This document shows positions 54,722 to 62,314 of a stretch of DNA of 64,000 bases, in pieces. The position numbers and the translations under genes were made by a program. The notes below the pieces were generated by a model. That model was not told the origin of the DNA and ran no database searches. It saw nothing but the letters and a program-made list of their open reading frames with translations. Source of the stretch: Salinibacter ruber DSM 13855 (GTDB lineage Bacteria; Bacteroidota; Rhodothermia; Rhodothermales; Salinibacteraceae); assembly GCF_000013045.1 (NCBI RefSeq), contig NC_007677.1, forward strand, positions 2,046,001-2,110,000, in the 5' to 3' direction. The first letter of the stretch is position 1. Each line of letters begins with the position of its first letter.

Positions 54722-56216
54722 GGTTGAGCACCGCTTCGACGTATTCAGAGGAATTGTAGAGCTCGTCCGCCGACCGCTCGGCGAGGTCGTACACCGGCCC
54801 GGCAAAGACGCTAATCATGATTGTAAGGGCCGCGAGCCCGGCAATCGGCACGTACATGACGCGCGTGCCCAGCCCCATCGACGACACCGCGTCCGCCAGG
54901 TCGCCCCCGCCCCCCGGAAGAAAGGCCTTCACCCAGATCTTCGTCATCGAGAACATCGTGAAGAGCCCCACGGCGACGGCCACCGTCACAATCCAGTAGG
55001 CCCCCGTCTCAATGCCGGCGATCGTCAGGATCAGTTTTGCCCAGAAGCCGGAGAGCGGCGGGAAGCCGGCTAGCGAGAACGCCGGAATGATGAAGAGGGC
55101 CGCCAGCCACGGGTGATACGCGTAGAGGCCGTCGAGCGACTTGAGGCTGAAGGAGCCCCGCAGGCGCTTCGCCACCCCACTGACGAGGAACAGGTTTGCC
55201 TTCACGATAATGTGGTGGACGATGTAGAACACCCCGCCCAGGATGGCCAGCGGCGTGTACAGCGCGAGCCCCATGATCATGTAGCCGATCTGGCTGACGA
55301 TGTGGAAGGAGAGCACGCGCCGGAAGTCGTTTTGCACGGCGGCCCCGAGGACGCCCGTCACCATGGTGAGCCCCGCCCCCCACAGCAGAAGCGTATGGGT
55401 GTAGCCCACGTCCTGGGTGAAGAGCAGCGTGAAGACCCGAAAGAGCGCGTACACGCCTACCTTGGTCAGCAGGCCCGCGAAGAAGGCCGAGACCGACGCG
55501 GGCGGCGTGTGGTAGGAGGCCGGCAGCCAGAAAAAGAGCGGAAAGAGCGCCGCCTTGATGCCGAAGGAAATCAGGAACAGCATCGCCACCACCGTCACCA
55601 GGCCCGGCTGGCCGACCTCGGAGAGGGCCAGGGAGAGCTCGGCCATGTTGAGCGTGCCGGTCATGCCGTACACCAGCCCCACGCCGGATAGGAAGAGGAG
55701 CGACGACACCAGGTTGATCACGACGTACTTGACCGCCCCGGCGAGCTGCTCGTCCGTGTTGCCCAGCACGATCAGCACGAACGAGGAGATCAGCATGACC
55801 TCGAACCACACGTAGAGGTTGAAGAGGTCCCCCGTTAGAAAGGCCCCGTTGATGCCGATCATGAGCAGGTTGAAGAACGGGTAGAACCCAAATCGCACCC
55901 GCGCATCGTCGACGTCCGGCACCGCGTAGACGGCCACGGCCAGGCCAATGATGGCGGACACGATGAGCATGACCACGCTCAGGTGGTCCACCACGAACAC
56001 GATCCCGAACGGCACGGGCCAGTCCCCAATCGTCGTGACCTGGATGCCCTGCTCGGTGATCCGGGACAGGAGCCCCAGCGACGCCGCCAGGATGCCCCCC
56101 ATGCTGACGATGTTGATGCCCTTCTGCACCGTGGGCCATCGGGCGAACAAGAGCGCCGCCACCGCCGCCACGAACGGGATGATCAGCGGCAGGATGATCA
56201 GGAGATGGGCGGACAT
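54648..56216 (-). CDS. mrpD: Mrp Na+/H+ antiporter subunit D
   Basis: 522 residues, one of the two large proton-channel subunits (NuoN/NuoM-like). About 14 TM segments. Family blocks are GDLFNLYVWFEVMLISSFVLIVLG (conserved membrane Glu in FNLYVWFE), IKAALFPLFFWLPASYHTPPASVSAFFAGLLTKVGVYALFR (channel Lys and the P.SYHTPP signature), DFRRVLSFHIVSQIGYMIMGL, and HIIVKANLFLVSGVA. The C-terminal ~60 residues overlap the start of mrpE. MrpD and MrpA together are thought to carry the ion-translocating channels at the cytoplasmic membrane. Confidence 0.95.
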   Translation of the reverse strand: MSAHLLIILPLIIPFVAAVAALLFARWPTVQKGINIVSMGGILAASLGLLSRITEQGIQVTTIGDWPVPFGIVFVVDHLSVVMLIVSAIIGLAVAVYAVPDVDDARVRFGFYPFFNLLMIGINGAFLTGDLFNLYVWFEVMLISSFVLIVLGNTDEQLAGAVKYVVINLVSSLLFLSGVGLVYGMTGTLNMAELSLALSEVGQPGLVTVVAMLFLISFGIKAALFPLFFWLPASYHTPPASVSAFFAGLLTKVGVYALFRVFTLLFTQDVGYTHTLLLWGAGLTMVTGVLGAAVQNDFRRVLSFHIVSQIGYMIMGLALYTPLAILGGVFYIVHHIIVKANLFLVSGVAKRLRGSFSLKSLDGLYAYHPWLAALFIIPAFSLAGFPPLSGFWAKLILTIAGIETGAYWIVTVAVAVGLFTMFSMTKIWVKAFLPGGGGDLADAVSSMGLGTRVMYVPIAGLAALTIMISVFAGPVYDLAERSADELYNSSEYVEAVLNHEKSAADAGPRPGVDGRTGRVHAR

Positions 56217-56259
56217 GAACCAGAGCAGTCAGTTCAACAGGCAGAAGGGGTCGCGGACG

Positions 56260-56616
56260 CTATTGGTCGCCGAGGGTCACTTCAATGATCGAGTCGGCGT
56301 CGGCCGACCCGTTGGACTCGTGCAGCCGGTAGACGAGCACGAGCGAAAAGGCCAGCAGCCCAAAGCCGATCACGATGGCCGTGAGGATGAGGGCCTGGGA
56401 CAGCGGATTCGCAATGACCTCGGGCGGGTACTTGTCGCCGGCCGGAATGAGCGGCGACGCGGCCCGCGTCACCCGCCCCATCGCGAAGATCAGCAGGTGA
56501 ATGCCGTTCGAGAGAACGACCACGCCGATAATCTTACGCACCAGGTCGCGCTGCAGCAGCAGGTAGACGCTGATGGCGACCATCGCGCCGGTGACGAGGG
56601 CAAGGAGGGTTTCCAT
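56260..56616 (-). CDS. mrpC: Mrp Na+/H+ antiporter subunit C
   Basis: 118 residues with three TM helices, a NuoK homologue. MrpC signatures are VTGAMVAISVYLLLQRDLVRKIIGVVVLSNGIHLLIFAMGRV, DKYPPEVIANPLSQALILTAIVIGFGLLAFSLVLVYRL; the ADPLPQALVLTAIVI-type block is here ANPLSQALILTAIVI. The protein is slightly longer than NuoK. It lies 43 bases before mrpD and 45 after mrpB on the same strand. Confidence 0.94.
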   Translation of the reverse strand: METLLALVTGAMVAISVYLLLQRDLVRKIIGVVVLSNGIHLLIFAMGRVTRAASPLIPAGDKYPPEVIANPLSQALILTAIVIGFGLLAFSLVLVYRLHESNGSADADSIIEVTLGDQ

Positions 56617-56661
56617 CGAAAGCCGCGTGTGGTTTGTGAGAGAACCAGTCGCTCGGCGCGC

Positions 56662-57096
56662 CTACTCGGAGGCGGCCGACTGCGGAAAGAGCCCCGGATT
56701 GTGCTCCTCCAGCTCGTAGACGATCATGAGGGTTAGGCCGATGACCAACAGGTACACCCCTACGTCAAAGAGCACGGGGGTGCCGACCTTCAACGGCCAC
56801 TTCACCCACAGCCCTTCGAGCAGGGCCCCGCCCATGAACAGCGGGAGCACCCCGCTCAGCACCGCAATGCCTAGCCCCACGGCCATCAGCCGCGGGGGCG
56901 TGGCCCGCAGGGACTCGCGGGACGCCGCCGTCCCGTAGGCAATCGCATAGAGGGAAAACGAAATGCCGGCCACGAGCCCCCCGATGAAGCCCCCACCGGT
57001 CTCGTTGTGCCCGCGAAGGAGCAGAAAGATCGAAAACAGAAGGATCAGCGGCACGAGGAGGCGCGCCGCGGTGCGCAAAATGACGGAAAACCTCAC
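56662..57096 (-). CDS. mrpB: Mrp Na+/H+ antiporter subunit B
   Basis: 144 residues with four TM helices. [50 protein letters not shown] contains the MnhB signature GHNxPGGGFxGG (here [12 protein letters not shown]). [24 protein letters not shown] forms the end. The start is GTG at 57096, and it overlaps the mrpA stop as GTGA (four bases), so the pair is translationally coupled. Confidence 0.94.
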   Translation of the reverse strand: MRFSVILRTAARLLVPLILLFSIFLLLRGHNETGGGFIGGLVAGISFSLYAIAYGTAASRESLRATPPRLMAVGLGIAVLSGVLPLFMGGALLEGLWVKWPLKVGTPVLFDVGVYLLVIGLTLMIVYELEEHNPGLFPQSAASE

Positions 57097-59477
57097 GGTA
57101 CCTGTTGGGTCTGTTCAGGCTGTTCGATCGGCGCGGATGCGTCCTCGGGTGGGGGCTCCTCCTCGGCGTTGGGGTCCGGCGCCGTTCCCATGCGCAGAAG
57201 GGCGTAGATGCCGAAGCCCGCGACCAGCAGCACCGTGATCTCCCCGAGCGTGTCCAGGGCCCGGAAGTCGACCAGGATGGTGTTGACGATGTTGTGGCCC
57301 TCTCCCTTCACGTACGTGTTCTGCGCGTAGTAGTCCCCCATCGGGTTCTCGAAGGGCAGCTTGAGGACGGCCAGAATTAGCCCCGACACGACGACCCCCA
57401 TCCCGGCCGCCACGGCGCCGTTCGTGACCTTCTGCCCCATCGTGAGCGTCTCCTTCACGTCCGAAACGGCGGTCAGGATGAGCACCACGAGGATGACCGT
57501 CAGCGTCTCGATGAGGAACTGGGTCTTGGCCAGGTCCGGCGCGCCGAAGGCCAGAAAGAGCAGGGCAATGCTGAAGCCGGAGACGCCGAGCGACGTGATG
57601 AGGCCGATGCGCGACCGGAAGAAGAGGGTCCCGAACGCCCCGACCACCGACAAGATCGCCAGCACCCACTCGTGGCCCGCCACCCCGGCCACCGAAATCG
57701 GCCCGCCGAAGAACCCGTAGTGGTAGAAGGCGCTCCCCACGAGCGCGATGGTCGTCCCCAAGACAATCGTGAGGTAGCGGCGCAGCACCCCGCTCTGCAG
57801 CACATTTGTCTGCCACCGCCCCACGCCCAGGAGCCCGTCGACGACATTGTCGTACCCGCGGTCGAGGCCCGTCCCGAGCCAGCGCTCAAACTGCTGGAAC
57901 GCCACGTTGGTGCGGAGGCCGGTCCAGGCCAGGTACGTTCCCACGCCCGCCGCGACGGTCACGGCGCTGAGCCCCAGTTCGAGCGTGAAGCCGTGCCAGA
58001 GGGCGAGGTGCGGCGCGATGGAGGCGCCCAGCACCGCCCCGGCCGACGGGCCGAGGAACGCAGCGTCGAGCAGCCACGGCGCCAGGCCGAGGCCCACACT
58101 GAAGACCGCCAGGACGACCGGCCCGAACCAGAGCCCCGCGGCGGGCCGGTGGGCATGCTCCGTCACGTCGTTCACCTCGCCGGAGAACGGCCGAATCACC
58201 AGCAGGCCGGCGGACGCGACCAGCGCCACGTTCGCCAGCACCGAGGCGACCGTGACCGCCACCGCGGCCGGGTCAAAGTGGGTCGCTGCTTTGTAGATCA
58301 ACTCCTTCCCCACGAACCCGAAAAACGGCGGAATGCCGGCCATCGACAGGGCCGCCAGGACGGCCGCCGCCCCGGTCACGGGCATCCGGTTCCAGAGGCC
58401 TCGAAGCTTCGTAATGTCCCGGACGTGCACCTCGTGGTCGATCGCCCCCGCCACCATGAAGAGGGCCGCCTTGTAGAAGGCGTGTACCAGGATGAAGACC
58501 ATGCAGGCCTCCACGGCGACCTCGGTCCCCAGCCCCAGCAGCATCGTCAGGAGCCCGAGGGCCATGATGGTGGTGTAGGCCAGGATCGCCTTCATGTCGG
58601 TGTACTGCAGGGCGAGCCAGGCGCTGAGGACCATCGTCAGGGCCCCGATCCCGCCCACGATCCACATCCAGAGGTCGGTCCCCGACAGCACGGGGTGGAA
58701 GCGGGCCATCACGTAGATGCCGGCCTTCACCATCGTCGCGGAGTGGAGGTAGGCGCTCACCGGCGTGGGCGCCTCCATCGCGTTGGGAAGCCAGAAGTAG
58801 AAGGGAAACTGGGCCGACTTCGTGAACGCCCCGGCCAGCACCAGCAGGACAATGGGCAGGTAGAAGCTGTGCTGGCGAATCACGTCGCCGGACTCCAGGA
58901 TGGCGGAGATCTGAAAGGTGCCCGTCGCCTGCTGCATGAGGATGAACCCGACGAGCAGCGCGAGCCCGCCGGCCTTGGTGACCAGCAGCGCCTGCCAGGC
59001 CGCCCGCCGCGAGGGCGCCTCGTCGTGGTTGAAGCCGATCAGGACGAACGAGGCGAAGCTCGTCAGCTCAAAGAAAATGTAGAATGTGATCAGGTTGTCC
59101 GCCAACACCAGCCCCACCATGGCGGCCATGAACATCGACAGGTAGCTGAAGAAGCGGCCCAGATGGTGGTGCCCCTTCAGGTAGCCCCCGGCGTAGACGT
59201 AGATCAGGGTCCCGATGCCGGTGATGAGGAGGGCGAAAAAGAGGCTCAGCCCATCGACGTAAAACGACAGGTTGACGTCTAGTCCCGGCACCCAGGTGTA
59301 GGACACCCGGAGCGTCTCCCCCGCCGCCACGCGCCCCACGAGGGTCGCCAGCGTTCCCGTGATGGCGGCCGGCAGCAGCCCGTAGACCCACCCCGTGGCC
59401 CGCCCTGTAAGCTGTGTCAGCCAGGGAGAGGCGAGGGCGAGCACAAAGCCCGAGAAGACGGCAAACAGAATTGCCAT
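57093..59477 (-). CDS. mrpA: Mrp Na+/H+ antiporter subunit A
   Basis: 794 residues, the NuoL-like large subunit with its C-terminal extension. The channel part includes [41 protein letters not shown] (conserved Glu), [41 protein letters not shown] (channel Lys), and [24 protein letters not shown]. The C-terminal third contains the MbhD- and MbhE-like helices ([38 protein letters not shown], then [30 protein letters not shown]), as expected for MrpA and not Nuo proteins. The C-terminus is acidic and Pro-rich. It is the first of the large subunits, after mrpF and mrpG. Confidence 0.95.
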   Translation of the reverse strand: MAILFAVFSGFVLALASPWLTQLTGRATGWVYGLLPAAITGTLATLVGRVAAGETLRVSYTWVPGLDVNLSFYVDGLSLFFALLITGIGTLIYVYAGGYLKGHHHLGRFFSYLSMFMAAMVGLVLADNLITFYIFFELTSFASFVLIGFNHDEAPSRRAAWQALLVTKAGGLALLVGFILMQQATGTFQISAILESGDVIRQHSFYLPIVLLVLAGAFTKSAQFPFYFWLPNAMEAPTPVSAYLHSATMVKAGIYVMARFHPVLSGTDLWMWIVGGIGALTMVLSAWLALQYTDMKAILAYTTIMALGLLTMLLGLGTEVAVEACMVFILVHAFYKAALFMVAGAIDHEVHVRDITKLRGLWNRMPVTGAAAVLAALSMAGIPPFFGFVGKELIYKAATHFDPAAVAVTVASVLANVALVASAGLLVIRPFSGEVNDVTEHAHRPAAGLWFGPVVLAVFSVGLGLAPWLLDAAFLGPSAGAVLGASIAPHLALWHGFTLELGLSAVTVAAGVGTYLAWTGLRTNVAFQQFERWLGTGLDRGYDNVVDGLLGVGRWQTNVLQSGVLRRYLTIVLGTTIALVGSAFYHYGFFGGPISVAGVAGHEWVLAILSVVGAFGTLFFRSRIGLITSLGVSGFSIALLFLAFGAPDLAKTQFLIETLTVILVVLILTAVSDVKETLTMGQKVTNGAVAAGMGVVVSGLILAVLKLPFENPMGDYYAQNTYVKGEGHNIVNTILVDFRALDTLGEITVLLVAGFGIYALLRMGTAPDPNAEEEPPPEDASAPIEQPEQTQQVP

Positions 59478-59542
59478 GATGCGTGGCGGTCGACCGAAAA
59501 AACGAGGCGATCAGAGCCCCTCTGCGGCGCGGTTCCCAACGC

Positions 59543-59947
59543 TCAAGACGGAGAGCCCGAGGCGTCAGCCCCGTCCTCCGGGGCGCCGGTTGAGAACAGC
59601 GCCTCCCCCCGGTGGTCCAGCATGCGGTCCACGACTGTTCCGTCCCAGATGGAAACCCCCATTTCCTCCCGGGCAAAATAGGAGGCCCGCCCGATCATGT
59701 GGGCGGCCACCGGGGCCGTGAGGAGCAAGAACAGCACCAGGGCGAAAGCGCGCGTAAAGATCCCGAGGTCCGGATGAAAGACCACGAGGCCGGCCGCGTT
59801 CAGCGCTACGCCCAAGGTCCCGGCCTTGGTGGAGGCATGAAGGCGCATGTAGACGTCCGGCAGCCGCAGCACCCCGAGCCCGGCGACAAACACGAACAGT
59901 GTGCCCGTGGTCATCAGAAAAATACCAACAATCTGCTGGGCGAGCAT
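59543..59947 (-). CDS. mrpG: Mrp Na+/H+ antiporter subunit G
   Basis: 134 residues. The MnhG signature is clear: VGIFLMTTGTLFVFVAGLGVLRLPDVYMRLHASTKAGTLGVALNAAGLVVF (G..R.pD.y.RlHa.tKa.TlG). A third TM segment FALVLFLLLTAPVAAHMIGRASY follows. The C-terminal ~35 residues are hydrophilic and extend beyond many homologues. It lies 42 bases after mrpF and 65 before mrpA. Confidence 0.94.
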   Translation of the reverse strand: MLAQQIVGIFLMTTGTLFVFVAGLGVLRLPDVYMRLHASTKAGTLGVALNAAGLVVFHPDLGIFTRAFALVLFLLLTAPVAAHMIGRASYFAREEMGVSIWDGTVVDRMLDHRGEALFSTGAPEDGADASGSPS

Positions 59948-59989
59948 AGCAGAATTTGAATATTGGGGGGGCGGGACCGGCCCGACGTA

Positions 59990-60301
59990 CTATTCTGACT
60001 TCTGAGCCGGCGTGTCCTCCGCAACCGAGAAGTACTCAATATACCGGGCAAACGCGACCGTCCCGAGGAAGGCCACCAGGGCCAGTACCAGCGACACGTC
60101 CAGAAAGGCAGGTTGCCCCTCGAGGACAGCGTACACGAGCATGAACGCGACGGCCTGGTAGGCGATGAGGTCCAACGAGACCACCCGGTCTGGCAGGGCC
60201 GGGCCTCGCAGCAGCCGAGCCACCGTCATCACGAGCGAGAGGGCGATCGCGATCAGACAGGCGGACGCAAACCAGGCCGGAGCGCCGCTAAGCTCTACCA
60301 T
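59990..60301 (-). CDS. mrpF: Mrp Na+/H+ antiporter subunit F
   Basis: 103 residues with three TM helices. ASACLIAIALSLVMTVARLLRGPALPDRVVSLDLIAYQAVAFMLVYAVLEGQPAFLDVSLVLALVAFLGTVAFARYIE matches MrpF, with the conserved R-x-x-x-GP..pDRv.alD block and LD.alv.al..Flgtva.Aryl. First gene of the operon, so the order is F-G-A-B-C-D-E, a permutation of the usual A to G. Confidence 0.94.
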   Translation of the reverse strand: MVELSGAPAWFASACLIAIALSLVMTVARLLRGPALPDRVVSLDLIAYQAVAFMLVYAVLEGQPAFLDVSLVLALVAFLGTVAFARYIEYFSVAEDTPAQKSE

Positions 60302-60587
60302 AACACCGGGCCCAACTCTTGCAAATGACGACGACGCCGCGCCCCATTGCGCTCATGCGCGGTGGCGATAGGAGCGCCCCTGTAATTTTACAGCCTTCAG
60401 GGTAAGTGCTGGCTCGTGAAGTCTCATCTCATTCACCGAGACCTCATGGTTCTGCGGGCCCGGCGCCGCCGCGAGCCCCCACTCGACCGCCCCAATTTTT
60501 CATCCATGAAGGATGAACGGACGCCCCAGGCTCGTGTACGTACGGTGGTATCTGCATCATAGTCTTCCCCGAACACCTCGCCCAACA
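60302..60587. other. Divergent region between mrpF and the amphi-Trp gene with two inverted repeats
   Basis: 286 bases that should contain the Mrp operon promoter (leftward) and the amphi-Trp promoter (rightward). CTGTAATTTTACAG (60380-60393) is an inverted repeat with 6-bp arms. TTCATCC-ATGAA-GGATGAA (60499-60517) has perfect 7-bp arms. No gene is supported. Confidence 0.5.
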
Positions 60588-60875
60588 ATGCCCGACGATA
60601 CGCTTTACGAATTCGAGCGAAACCTGTCGCGTGCGGACGTGGCCACCTACCTCCGCACCATTGCCGACGAGCTGGACGACTCCGGAGAGCTCGACTTTTC
60701 GTCCGACGAGCAGTCCACGACCGTCCGGGTTCCCGACCACGTGGAATTCGAGGTGGAACTCGAACGCGAATCGAACGACCGGGATTCCTCCGAGATCAGC
60801 CTCGAGCTGGAGATTGAATGGTACGAGACCCGGGACGGAAGCATCGCAGGCCCCGGGTCCCTGGACACGGAGTAG
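60588..60875 (+). CDS. Amphi-Trp domain protein
   Basis: 95 residues from ATG 60588. It begins MPDDTLYEFERNLSRADVATYLRTIADELDDSGELDF and has an amphipathic beta part ending in LELEIEWYE, where the single Trp sits at the end of an alternating strand. This fits the amphi-Trp domain, which I know mainly from haloarchaea and a few halophilic bacteria. It is very acidic. Function is not established. It is probably an example of gene sharing between Salinibacter-like bacteria and haloarchaea, but that inference needs a phylogeny. Confidence 0.75.
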   Translation: MPDDTLYEFERNLSRADVATYLRTIADELDDSGELDFSSDEQSTTVRVPDHVEFEVELERESNDRDSSEISLELEIEWYETRDGSIAGPGSLDTE

Positions 60876-60957
60876 CCGTCTCATTGCGAGTAGGGCCGGC
60901 GATGCCGCCCCTGTCCCTCAACGTCCGACATTCTCTTAACGAAGCCCCACGTACCCC

Positions 60958-61518
60958 GTGTCCATACCGTTCTCTCGCCTGCTCACCCTTCTCTTCTCTG
61001 TCGGCCTTCTCGGCCTCATGGCAACCGCCCCGGCGACCGCCCAGGAACGGGGCAACGAGGAGCCTCGCACCAGCCCCAACGCGGCAGTCTCTCAGACCAT
61101 CGGCACCACCGAGGTCCGCCTCACATACGGCCGGCCACAGGTAAACGGCCGTACCATTTTCGGCGGCCTGGTACCGTACGATGAGGTCTGGCGCACCGGT
61201 GCGAACGAGGCCACGACGATCTCTGTCTCGTCGGACGTCACCGTCGAGGGCGAACCGCTGCCCGCCGGGACCTACTCGCTCTACACCATTCCGGGCCCCG
61301 ACTCCTGGACAATCATCTTCAACAACGTGGCGAACCAGTGGGGCACGCAGTACAACCAGAACGAGGATGCCCTACGGGTGGACGTCACGCCCGGATCCGC
61401 CCCTCAACACGAGATGATGACGTTCGTGTTCGAGGAGGTGACCAACACCTCCGGCACGTGTGTCCTCTACTGGGCCGAGGCACGCGTACCGTTCGAGATT
61501 CAGGTCGCCGAGAACTGA
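60958..61518 (+). CDS. Secreted DUF2911 domain protein
   Basis: 186 residues with a GTG start and a signal peptide (MSIPFSRLLTLLFSVGLLGLMATAPATAQ). The mature part matches DUF2911: RTSPNAAVSQTIGTTEVRLTYGRPQVNGRTIFGGLVPYDEVWRTGANEATTISVSSDVTVEGEPLPAGTYSLYTIPG in order, followed by WTIIFNNVANQWGTQYNQNEDALRVDV. The family is widespread in Bacteroidota and thought to be periplasmic; function is unknown. It lies 82 bases after the amphi-Trp gene in the same direction. Confidence 0.9.
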   Translation: MSIPFSRLLTLLFSVGLLGLMATAPATAQERGNEEPRTSPNAAVSQTIGTTEVRLTYGRPQVNGRTIFGGLVPYDEVWRTGANEATTISVSSDVTVEGEPLPAGTYSLYTIPGPDSWTIIFNNVANQWGTQYNQNEDALRVDVTPGSAPQHEMMTFVFEEVTNTSGTCVLYWAEARVPFEIQVAEN

Positions 61519-61577
61519 CGCGCCCCGATCCCTCATTCCGCCCCCGCACGACCTGTTCGACCCGACCGGTTCGCCCC

Positions 61578-61925
61578 ATGCCCGACGACGCCCAAGACGA
61601 AATCACGTTCGTCTACGAAGACGCTGACACGGTGCCCACCATCACCGCGACGGGGGCACACGGCGGCCCGTCCCCGGATGGCGCCTCCGTGGTGGCCAAC
61701 CTGTACGTGGAGCGCAGCAGCATTCCCCACCACGTGAGTCACCAGATCGACGAGACCGGCCAGGTCGACCTCAGCGAGCACAGCGAGCAGGTCACACGCG
61801 GGGAACTGACGCGCGAGGTGCAGGCGTCCCTCGTCATGACGCCCGAGCACGCCATGCAGCTCGGGCGGTGGCTCCAGAGAAATGCCCGCCAGGCCATGGA
61901 GCAGCGGGAGCAGACCTTCAGCTAA
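61578..61925 (+). CDS. Small acidic protein, possibly DUF3467-like
   Basis: 115 residues from ATG 61578 (MPDDAQDEITFVYEDADTVPTI). The middle GASVVANLYVERSSIPHHVSHQID and the later VQASLVMTPEHAMQLGRWLQRNARQAMEQRE follow the pattern of DUF3467 (a strand, a sP-x-D segment, then vivsP..a..l...L...i). The identification is tentative. The upstream in-frame extension overlaps the DUF2911 gene in another frame and is not used. It lies 59 bases after that gene. Confidence 0.7.
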   Translation: MPDDAQDEITFVYEDADTVPTITATGAHGGPSPDGASVVANLYVERSSIPHHVSHQIDETGQVDLSEHSEQVTRGELTREVQASLVMTPEHAMQLGRWLQRNARQAMEQREQTFS

Positions 61926-61999
61926 CCGTACAGTCCTGCCGGCAGGGCCGCCCCCGCCCTCCGTCAGGTCGCGTTTCACGAGTTGCCCCCACTGCCCCC

Positions 62000-62269
62000 A
62001 TGGAGCGCTGCCCTTCCTGCGGTGCCCGCCGTGAGCCGTCGGACGACTACTGCCCCGTCTGTGGGGAGACGCTCACGCAGGTTCACCTCTCCGAGGCCAC
62101 GGGCCCGCCGTGGCACGAGAAGACCGGGTGGCTCGGCCTCCTTGTCCTCGTATGCTGGCCCGCGGCCCTCTACGGGGTGTACAAACGGGAGACGTGGACC
62201 CGCCCCGGAGACCTCCTGCTCCTCGGGGGCTGCGCAGGGATGGCCGTCGCGTGGGGGCTGCTGCTCTGA
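62000..62269 (+). CDS. Zinc-ribbon small membrane protein
   Basis: 89 residues from ATG 62000. The N-terminus MERCPSCGARREPSDDYCPVCGE is a CxxC...CxxC zinc ribbon. Two TM segments follow (GWLGLLVLVCWPAALYGVYK and PGDLLLLGGCAGMAVAWGLLL). Such zinc-ribbon membrane proteins occur widely without known function. The gene converges with the acyl-CoA oxidase/dehydrogenase gene, with 45 bases between stops. Confidence 0.8.
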   Translation: MERCPSCGARREPSDDYCPVCGETLTQVHLSEATGPPWHEKTGWLGLLVLVCWPAALYGVYKRETWTRPGDLLLLGGCAGMAVAWGLLL

Positions 62270-62314
62270 CGCCGACGGCCCGTCGACCGCGTTGGGGCGG
62301 ATCATGTCCGTGCG

